A stretch of 64,000 nt of DNA from Crocodylus rhombifer. Lineage: Eukaryota; Chordata; Crocodylia; Crocodylidae. This document shows positions 54,876 through 64,000 of the stretch, in pieces. The DNA is taken from positions 186,001-250,000 of the forward strand of contig JAVSML010025534.1 of assembly GCA_038503035.1 (NCBI GenBank), given 5' to 3'. Both the position numbers and the translations under genes were made by a program. The notes beneath the pieces are model-generated. The model searched no databases. It was given only the letters and a program-made list of their open reading frames with translations, and was not told the DNA's origin. Position 1 is the stretch's first letter. Every line of letters starts with the position of its first letter.

Positions 54876-57800
54876 TCATAACTCAGCTTCTAAGCATTGC
54901 ACAGATCTTCAGGAATCACAGGAGCAAGTGGATCCTGGTACTAAATTTTTTGAATTTGTTCAGTAACTTGTGGGAAGATGAAGCTTGAGCTCAGAGGCGA
55001 GAGATGAAAACCCGCATGTTAAGCAGTTACATTACAATTTCTCTTCTTGTTCTTGCCTGTGGTTAAAGGAACAATGTCAGGCAGCAGTCCAGACCTATTT
55101 TTTTGTTATTCACTTGGGTTTGGTTAGTAAGATATACAAGCATGACTATGATTTCCTAATGAGTGAAATGTGTGACTTCTCTTGTGTTGCCAAGACCTGT
55201 ATGTCTGATGCTGTTGATTCTATTATAGTTGGCCACTGTCCAGCAGTTTGCTTGGTTAAGCATGAATGGAGAGAGGATGTGGAGAGAGGAAGGGGCTGTC
55301 TATGTTTTGTAAACAAGGAAAGGTGCTCAGCTTCAAATATCTGTACGTTCAAGTGCCCCAACTGATTTGGTAAATTAGAAATTGGTGGTTTAGCAACCAT
55401 TCTCCTCCTCTGAACAATGTCCTTGTTGTATCCTGCATTGGCTTCAAGTCTTAACATGCTGGTTGACTTTGATGTCCAAACTCATATTGTGATAATTTTT
55501 TAAGCAGGCTGACTGCTGTGTTTGTGGCTGTAATTTGGCGCTATGAAATAAGTGCACACTTTACCTGGTTAGCACAAGTAACCATGCAAAGGTGAAAGCG
55601 CATATACTTTCAACTGCCATTCATTTTTCACTTGCAAAAATGTCTGGACATTTTGCAGATGCCAATCTGTGTGTAGGAGGCTACCCCTTTTTAAAGACTG
55701 ACTGACTGTCTCATATATATCACACATTACTTGACTTGGCTGGCAAAACTGGATCTTATAGTTTCTGGCTGTATCCTTACGTGTTGTAAAGCTGATTCTG
55801 GACCTATGATAAGTATGAATGGGAAACATTTTCATTAAACTTTACCCTCCCCAAACATCTCAATTTTAAATCAAAATCTAAATTTTGAGTGCACTTTTAT
55901 TTTAAATGATATTTCTGAGGTTCTTTTTTCCGCTCTGTTCTAGGTTGAAAAGAGAATGCATTGCCTCTTTCCCCCCGCTATTGCTGCTTGTTGTTAAATT
56001 TAAAATCTTGATGAAAACACAGACACAATGAGAAAACTTCTTTATGTAATGTCCAACGTTTGGATCTGATCTTTGAGAAAGGACAAGGAACTGTACCTGT
56101 GTAGAGTATAAGATGTTTCTGACAACAATATACTCATTGTGATGTTTGGGCCAATCTTTTATTTTTGCTGTCAAGAGCCTTTTCAACAGCTGACCCTTTG
56201 AAGATTTATGTCCCCTGTTGGGGTTGAGGCTTTGTTGAAGGTGAGAGAAGATAGCTGCTTTACTACTTGACCTCTCTGACAATGGTTTGGTGGAAGATTA
56301 TAATAATCTTTTGGTTTCCAACTGTGCTAAGCTTGTTCCTAGATGCTCTTTCCCACTACATTGTTTACAAATAATCTATGACTAAAGTTATGGACAGGGG
56401 AGCACTGTTGATCTCTAAAGTACATTTTGAACTGGAATGAATGCTGGGGGGGTTATTACGGTCCTACCCAATTAGCTACAGTAGGTGCGCTAGTAAAATG
56501 GAATTAATGTCCAAAGCAGACGGACCAATCTACTGCAGAGCAATGGAAACCCCGCATACATGTCAGCAAATACCAACAATTGCAACTGGCAGTTCAGCTG
56601 ATCTTTTTGGTCTGTCACTTTAGACAGCATAGAAAGTAAAGAAGCAAGCAGCCAGGAGTTTTGTAAGGTACTGGTGGTAAGTACTGTACTTCTTCTGGAA
56701 GCTTTCTGACTTCCAAGGATCCAGAAGCCTTTTGGTTTTGGCATAATGGACACATAAAATACATAGCTGGTGCTAGAAAAAATTTCGTTTGCTCTGTGGA
56801 ATACAGTGCTACTTCTCTATAAATATACAGGAGAAGAAACTCGCTTACATGAGGTTAGATACAATAATAGAACGAATCTCCATTTATACTGGAATGCCAG
56901 TTGATTTCAATGCCTTTACAGTGTGCCAGCTGCAGGCCTCGCTACACCAAACCCTTAATAATGAATCTGGTCCATAAAAATAAAAACTTTAAGAGAGTTA
57001 CAAAGTATTTGAGAATGCATAACAATTCATAAGGAATTTAGTCAGCTATTGAATAGGGTATTTCTCTTTCTGAAGGATGTGCTGGAATACTTGACCTGTC
57101 TTGTATGTGTTTAAAATATTGAAAAGATGCAGATTCACACATATACTGATACCGTCCCATTTATTAAATTAGGCTTTGAGCAATATATATTGCTTGCTTT
57201 TTAAATGGCATCTTCCCCAAGGTCACTGAAGCTAATAAGCATCTTTCAATGCATATTGCATGGGCCATGACCCGTCAAGGTACAGGACTGCTTTGTGTCC
57301 TCCAAACCCATGTCCTTAGTGAGAGTCCAGAATGCTTCATTACCTGTCAGAAAGTGACCTGCACCGGCATAATAATAGTCCTTTTTCAGTCATAATAAGC
57401 CTGACTCCAACTCCTTTTAATGACCTTGGGATGGCTCCCATTCACTTCAGCAGCCTGAGGGTGAGGCCTCAACTCTCTCATTTATACCCTACAAAGGACT
57501 GGGTAGTTCAACCCCCGTTTAGGAATGTTAAAACACCGTGACCACCACAAGTTCAGGAAGAAACATTTTTGTTAAGGACTGGAGCAATTTCCAAGTATAG
57601 GGCAATAGAGGAACTGAGTCGTTTTCCAAACTATAAAGAATTTCTCAGAGCATTAGCACTGAAGCTTACGTAAAAGATTTTGTTCTATGGAAAGTAGCTC
57701 TGCCTCCGAGAAGCGCTGAGCTCTCGTTTCTGCCAAGCATCTCAACAGAATTGGGCCAATAATGAATACAATATAATTTGACTAAGGGTAATTGTTTCTG

Positions 57801-58619
57801 TCAGACTCCTTAACCATTGCTCCTTAACCATTGCTTAAACTGAACATTTTTCCAGGCATGGAAATTATCTTCATAGTGGAAAATAACCAGAAAGGTTGAT
57901 ATTATGAAGGAAAACAGTGAACATTGAATTACTGCGGCACGATAAAACTAGGTCAGAATTCTGTCTTTAATGTGTTTAATTTCAGACAGCTTTCCAAATT
58001 AAAGATGATCATACGGGCCAACAGTGTTATTATTCCTTACTGTCCTAGAATATAGGGTGGCTTTCTGACAGTTATACAGCCGAAATTCATTGTTATTAGT
58101 TCTATTTTTTAATTTGCAAATGCACTTTAAAAGCCTTGAAAAATGAAACAGGGTATTTCAATACCTGAAGAAACAATAGGAGATGGGATATACTTTGCCA
58201 TAAATTAACCTGGTTAGACATAGAAAAATAACCCTCACTGGCATTTAAAAAAAAAAAAAAATTAACAAAGCCCTCAATTACAATATAGACTGAACAGAGA
58301 AGTAAAAGGTTGGGTCAGAAGCTGGGTTATCAATACAATACAGAAAGCAATAGTAAAAACTAATAGTCTATGTGTATATGACCTTCACATTGGATTAGTG
58401 ACCAGCGTAGTACATTCACAAAATATAGTGCCATTGTACTCACTAACATAATAAGATATTTTGTCTATTATAATACAAAAGGCATTAATGTATTACAAAT
58501 GCTTATTCTAGCCTGCCTTATCAGGGATTTCCATGTTGTATTTCTGGTCTGGTCTCTTGCTTATTTCTCCAGTTTACATAATAATGTAAGTATAAAATGG
58601 AGTGCTCTATTGAAATGAG
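54876..58619. other. No gene; AT-rich unassigned DNA
   Basis: A 126-codon plus frame at 54985-55365 and a 126-codon minus frame at 55902-56282 have no recognised domains or splice context. An A-run is present at 58248-58261. No repeat families are identified. Confidence 0.4.
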
Positions 58620-58805
58620 ATGTACAAGGGTAATGGAGGAAGAACTGAGGAGTGGAAAACAAAGGAGGGGAGAAAAGGGAGAAGGAGAACGGAGATACTG
58701 GGAGAGCAAAAAGAAAGTGAGAGAGGATGAATCGGAGCAAGAAAGGAAAAAAAAAAATAGCCAAGGAGGAAAATAAGAGAGAGGAAAGTAAAGCAACAGA
58801 AAACA
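58620..58805. repeat. Polypurine tract (~185 bp)
   Basis: The plus strand is almost entirely A and G (gga, gaga and aaag words) with few interruptions. The minus-strand frames of 89-97 codons across it are Ser/Phe/Leu-rich artefacts of the pyrimidine strand. Such tracts can form triplex (H-DNA) structures. Confidence 0.85.
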
Positions 58806-60060
58806 GAAGGAAAAATGCCAACTTGTTCAAGTTCTTGGGTTTGATTCTGATCTTGGGACCCAGTTCTCAGTTCTGACGGAGCTGACATCAGCACAGTCAC
58901 TGAGATGTCAAGGATGTACGAAGGTGGTTTTACATCATATTTACAGCAACCTGGCTCTGGGAAATGTACTTAAAAAAGAAAGTGAGAGCAAAGATTAGGC
59001 TTGACATCTCTAACTCCTCCAAATTCAGGACAAGCTGTCTACAAGCTTCAGGACAAACAGAGATCTTGGCAAGCCCTGTAGGCTGGCTAGATGTAAGGCA
59101 GTGCAAAGCCTACAAACTTTTTACTTGCACTTTTGCCTGTTGCGATGAGATCAGATGCACTTGTATTAATGTAGTCTGACCATTTGTCATAGTGGGTGTG
59201 ATGCCATTGCTCTTGCTCAATAGTACCTTAAACTGTACATCACCTCACTGAAGCCCATGGGATAGATATGAAGCGTAAGGTAGTACCCACTGTAAAGATA
59301 GCTCTGTGTGGCCCCTACTTTTCTGCTTTGGCAGCTGTAGCTATTACAAGGAGAATATAAATGTCAGCCATTTGCCATCTACTGTTAGAAGAAGGTAACA
59401 CTTTCCAAGTAGTTTCACTGCCAAATTAGTCCTTGCTGCTAGTGACAGCAATGCATGCGGGCCTAATGGGAGTTATTTGCCTAAATGCCTGTGAGAACCT
59501 ATAGCTTTGCATTGGTAAAGTCATGACTTTCTTTTGGGACGTTTTAGCATATGTATCACAGCTGAGGCATCTGCATTTCAAAAATCAGATAATATCATAA
59601 ATAAATAAACCACAAACATTAACTTTTCCAAATAAATACCCACCCCCACACTGACACTTGGCAAGAACAGTGTAGGCAACATATTTTGAAGTCTTTTTGA
59701 ATTATGTGTTTCATAATTTCCACCTGTAAGCTAGACATGGATTAGTGAGGTCTGAGGAATTTGTAATGGAAAAAAAATATTAATACCAACTTATCTGAAA
59801 ATGAAAAAATAAAACTTTGAACTAATGAGACACATGCTAAAACTCTGCCTTTTTTGCTTCTCTTTCTGCCCCCTCTGTTAGCAAGCTGTCTTTGTAACAA
59901 TCCCAGACATGGGTTGTCAGTGGGAATAAGATTTATGACCTACAGCAACAAGGCTTCATTTATGCTCTCATTTATGCTTGTCAGAAAATTCTCAATTGTC
60001 CTTTTTAGGTTGGGAACAGCTAGAGGGAAAGATGCTTCCAGTGGCTTTTCTGCCCCTTGC
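58806..60060. other. No gene; unassigned
   Basis: Short frames only and no bounded repeats. Confidence 0.4.
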
Positions 60061-61078
60061 ATTTTATATTTGTTGGATAAAATGGATTGACAGCAGCAGG
60101 ATAGGTTGTTTTTTTTTCTCTCTTGGGTATAGTAGGGGCACTGAGAGACACTCTCGCTGGCATGATCTCCTCCCAGCCCCACATATGTCCCCCTCTTAGG
60201 TGCTCAGTAGAGCAGCCACCAGCTCTCCTCTTGAAGCTGATCTAACAATGCCTAGCCAAGAGCCTGATGGTTAGAGTGTGTGTTGCGAAGCGGCAGATGC
60301 CAGGATATACCCCTCCCTGTGGGAGCGGGTGCTTTGAACTTGGGTCTCCCACTCCCTGGGTGCTGTACTTTGTCAACTTTTTCAGGGATTTCAATACAGA
60401 CTCTGTGTATGCTCAATACAGTTCTGCATATACTTGGGTGATTCTGTCTTGCCCATCTTGGAGCCTGCAAAATGATGCCTGAGCTCTCTGAGCATGCCCA
60501 GAAGGCTAGCACAGGGTGAGCATGGCTACGCAGGTGGAAATAAAATGTAGACTCTGTGTAAGCGGCACCTGCATAAGTATCATTTAGGCCCCTGGCAGAG
60601 ATGCAAGTCGAGGCACCATGGGATCTGCTGCATGATCCCTACACTCATGTTGTCTGCTGTACACCATATGGGATTGTTCCTGGGCTCACCCTACATTTGC
60701 AAGTAGCAAGCTCTTGAAGCTGGGAGCCCCACTATCTCACATCTCCAGGCCTCAGAGGTGCATGGTGTGCCCATACCTGGGACTCCTAGCAGCTTATGTG
60801 GCTTCCAGCCAGAGAGGTGCATCCCATGTCTGAGAGCCCCAGCTTAGTATCTGTCACATCCCAGCAAAGCGCTCTAACCATCAGGCCCTTGGCCGAGCAT
60901 TGTTAGGGAAGCCTCCAGCTCTCCTTTTGAAGCTCACCTACTGAGCATATATGAGAGGGAGATATGTGGGGCCATAAGAAGAGCATGCCAATGAGTGTCT
61001 CTTGACACCCATGCTGTACCCAAGGGAGAAAAAACTATCCTGCTGCAGTCAATTTATTTTATCCAACAAATATAAAAT
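60061..61078. mobile_element. Foldback element with ~240-bp inverted arms
   Basis: The left arm (60061 to about 60300) and right arm (about 60855 to 61078) are imperfect reverse complements throughout. The outer tips are attttatatttgttggataaa and its complement tttatccaacaaatataaaat. Both arms contain cacatat...ccctct words, an aacaatgc(c/t) word and a gcctgatggttagagyg word. The last resembles a tRNA A box (TGGTTAGAGCG), so the arms may derive from a tRNA-type SINE. A short block (agctctcctcttgaagct at about 60220) sits in opposite orientation in the two arms. About 550 bp of unassigned sequence lies in the loop. No target duplication is visible. Confidence 0.75.
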
Positions 61079-61200
61079 TCAGTTCGTGATGTGAGAGGAA
61101 CCAGTCACAAAGTTAATACGCATATTTTGTATGATGACTTTGTGGCTTATTCCTTGTTTCATCACAGCATTAATTGCATTAATGTGTGGCCAGGTAACAA

Positions 61201-61236
61201 CTTAAGACGTGATTAACTGGTTAATCAAATCTTAAG
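61201..61236. repeat. 36-bp imperfect palindrome, family copy 2
   Basis: cttaagacgtgattaa pairs with ttaatcaaatcttaag. It is preceded by aatgtgtggccaggtaacaa, as in the copy at 16457. Confidence 0.7.
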
Positions 61237-62198
61237 TGTAACCTGTAACAGGCAGGTCAGAGGCAGGCAAGACAAGATGGTACTTGGCATGTCGCCTCAT
61301 GCTCAACCAAGTTTCTATGAGCAGCTTGCTGGAAGGTCTGCTTGTGCACTGGACTCCCCAGACACTCAAGGAGCTGTGGTGGTATCCAGTAACCCATTAA
61401 AAGCATTATCACCATGGTCTCCTGAGACCAATGTCTGCTGCTGCTGAAGTGTAATGTGTACCAAGGGCTTTAGGCACTTATAGGTGAAATGGGATTTGAC
61501 CTAAAATGTGCTGTTATTTGCAGATCAAGTCTTCCCTTTATTTCTTGGACTAGCAATCCTATCTAGCTTTAAGTGTTTTTATTGTCATCCATCACAGCAG
61601 TGCGCTTGTTTCTTATACATAAAACATACAGCAATAATGGAGCCTGGAATAGGCTTTGTAGGGTCTCTGGTATTTCTCTCTTTCCTAGTTAAAATTTTTT
61701 TGGGGAGTGGAGGGTATTAAAAAAAATAGTCTTAATTTATGTGGATTGTATTTTTGGAGATTGATCTCTTTTAGGTTTAGTTTTTGTTGTTTAGGGGGCT
61801 GGGGCATAGAAAGGAGGGTCCATGTTTTGAGTGTCATCTCTGTGGTTTACCAGGTTTTAGTGTTCCCTAATGAGGGAAGCATAGCCAATTTTGTTTGAAA
61901 AAAAAAAGGAAGAAATAATCTGACAGCATGGACAAGCATCTACACACAAAGAAGGACTGGGATTATCCCTGAAATTTCTAGGTTTTCCACTTTCTGGAAC
62001 AATAATAATAAAAAACTATTTTGAGGCTAATTTTTATATGTGTCCTTTACAGTAAAGTCATTTTTTTCTGTGTTCCACTGTGTTTGACAGTGGATCTGCA
62101 GATGTCAGGTGGGGGCTGAAGAAATCATTTCCTGTTCCCTGAAGCAGACTGTGCTTCTAGTGATGTGAAAGCACAGTTCTGAATCATCTGTTACAAGA
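61237..62198. other. No gene; unassigned
   Basis: Short frames only. A-runs occur at about 61719 and 61900. No repeat boundaries. Confidence 0.4.
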
Positions 62199-62310
62199 AT
62201 GAGGAGACACGGACATGCATGCACATGCACATGTATGCATGCACGCACGCATGCACGGATGCTTGTGTGTGCATGCGCACGTGCATACACACACACGCAC
62301 ACACACACTC
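62199..62310. repeat. ATGCAC/CACGCA alternating repeat
   Basis: The tract consists of catgca, cacgca and cacaca words with strict purine-pyrimidine alternation over long runs, which favours Z-DNA. Frames translated across it are His/Cys/Val repeats and not coding. Confidence 0.9.
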
Positions 62311-64000
62311 TCACGCTCTTCAGGAGAAGGCAGATGAAGAAGGGTTTTTTTTTCCACTCCAGTAACTCACAGCAGGTATTATAGCTTTATTCTCCCCTTT
62401 GTATTCTGTTTTGGTATAGCTGAATTGTGTCAAGGCTAGGCAGGGGTTGCTATTGGGATTGTGTTATCAATAGTGATGGGGAAAAAACAGTGAAGATTAG
62501 TGACTTGGTTGCAACTAGAACCTTAAATTTCAGTATTTATTTAGTTGCGGATAAATGTCATGTACTGGAGAGCAAATAAGAATTTAAAAGTAGCTGCATA
62601 TTCTAGTTGGCAATGTTAAGAGAGCCTATGAATTCTCTATGTATTTTCCCCGTTGAACTTCAAGTTGCCATAAGTCCACCAAAGGTCCCACACTTACCCA
62701 CTCCTTCGTCATTCTCTCATGCGGTTGTCGTTGTCTTTTACTCCATCCTATGCAAGACTTAGCAGCACTGAATTAATTCACAAAACTTCTACCCTGTCTG
62801 CTTTCCAACCCCCCTCGAATATTAGAGCTGGTAAAAAATGGGCGTTTGTGTCCTTTAAAAACAAGCACACAAAGCAATTCAAAGTGAAATATTTACATCA
62901 AATGGGGTTTGCTTACATTCAATTGGACCTTAACATTCAATCCCCTTGCACTTTTTTTTTTCCCAATGAAAAAAAGCAAGGCCAAGAGGAAAAGGTAAAC
63001 TCCCCCTTCTGTATTACATGTGAATTGATTTTAAAAGTAGTATTTTTTGCTTCTATTTAAATTGACAAGACATAAAGAACATTTTGCGCAATACAGAGGT
63101 TTTTTCCCCACAAACAATTTTGTTTGTTTGTAAAAGCAAATTTTAGGGAGAAAATTCTTTGGATTTGGATGCAGCCAGTTGCAGGTGGGGAGCGGGGGAG
63201 GGAGGTACACTTAGACTGGTTTAAACCCAAAGCTGACAGATATAAGAGCCTGGTAAACTGGAGTGGTTCAAAAATATACCTGAAACAGCACATACTATTT
63301 TTGACTGGTTCGCTATGAATTAGTTCATTGTTGCATATGGACACCAGGTTTTCCATGATACTGGTTTGATTAATCCTCAAGGCATCCCATACGGCATTGT
63401 GTCTCTCTCTCCCACCCCAGCTGAATGTGGTTGCTCTGGTATGCAGCCAGAACTCTGCTGCTCCCGTTTGTTCCTTTTGTCGGCACTTTTTATCGCCGAA
63501 TTCCCTTGCACGGCTCATTCGGTACAAGCTATCTTTCTAACAACCATCCCCGTACTCACCCGGCTTCCCTGAGAACCCCAAAACATGAGTCCAAGCACCC
63601 TGCCCACTCCAAGGCAGGTAAGTACACTGCAGACTTGAGCCAGTTACAGGCTATTGAAATGTATTGAACTGATTTTTGAGAGAAGGAAAACCAGAAAAGT
63701 GTAAATACCCCCAGCCACAAGTTACCCGCCCTCAAGACCTGCAAGGCATGAGAACGAGCACTCCCTGTCACTCACCCGGTACGAGACCTGAAGGGCAGGT
63801 GCTCGCTCCTAGCCGCTGGTGACAAAGCCACGGCACTTCACACACACTGTTGTGTGCTCCCAGTCAGTGACATCTGAGAATGGTTCAGGTGTTACACGTG
63901 TCTGCCTCCTGTCCTGCAACAGTTGTGAACTGGTTTCCAGTGAGTGACACTTTGGAGCATTTCAGTTGTTACCCAATTTAACAGAACAGTTTGACTAGTC
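62311..64000. other. No gene confirmed to the window end
   Basis: A ggcag-gtaagt word at 63614-63622 looks like a splice donor, but no exon with a convincing frame or conserved protein lies before it. The 156-codon minus frame at 63057-63527 has no recognised domain. No repeat is identified. Confidence 0.4.

Noticed and set aside
63057..63622. Possible terminal exon with gtaagt donor at 63617
   Set aside because: No conserved protein, no acceptor or CpG-rich promoter I could define; a lone donor word is common by chance.
1..64000. CRISPR array, bacterial operon or phage-like system
   Set aside because: The window is vertebrate-type DNA with LINEs, SINEs and MITEs. The spaced repeats found are tandem minisatellites without unique spacers.

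Overview
The window looks like non-coding DNA from a sauropsid genome, most probably a crocodilian (turtle is the main alternative). The reasons are the dominance of CR1 LINEs, several with TTTCATAG-type 3' tails; the many short hAT-like inverted-repeat elements; a degraded MIR/CORE-type SINE; and the absence of any L1 or Alu-like sequence. The species is an inference. I found no convincing host exon, rRNA or tRNA gene. Every long reading frame I can identify belongs to a transposable element.

Layout. 0.9-7 kb: two LTR-like elements in AT-rich DNA, one carrying ~100-bp tandem repeats. 8.7-13.8 kb: one old minus-strand CR1 split by two LTR-like elements, one of which carries a further CR1. 16.4-17.6 kb: a palindrome and two well-bounded MITEs. 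20.1-21.0 kb: a larger MITE-like element. 21.0-25.3 kb: a second old minus-strand CR1, opened by a minus-strand LTR, a palindromic element and a plus-strand CR1 that itself carries a hAT-like insertion. 26.2-33.1 kb: an LTR-like element split by a near full-length CR1 (esterase-type ORF1, endonuclease/reverse transcriptase ORF2, 412-bp 5' tandem repeat) and a truncated CR1. 34.5-41.7 kb: a dead autonomous hAT transposon whose transposase was hit by a MITE, which was in turn hit by a CR1. 44.5-49.0 kb: a plus-strand CR1 broken by a younger minus-strand CR1 with an intact 864-codon frame. 49-64 kb: mostly unique AT-rich DNA with a SINE remnant, a hAT-type MITE, a ~1-kb foldback, two alternating purine-pyrimidine tracts and a polypurine tract.

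How the parts relate. The nesting gives a relative history. The old CR1 hosts at 8.7 and 21 kb and the hAT transposon came first. LTR-like elements and MITEs landed in them later. The CR1 copies with longer reading frames are the latest layer. No operon-like or defence-like system is visible. The most interesting content is the nested retroelement stratigraphy, the CR1 5' tandem repeat with an esterase-type ORF1, and the LTR-like set with TGTARC starts and no internal genes.
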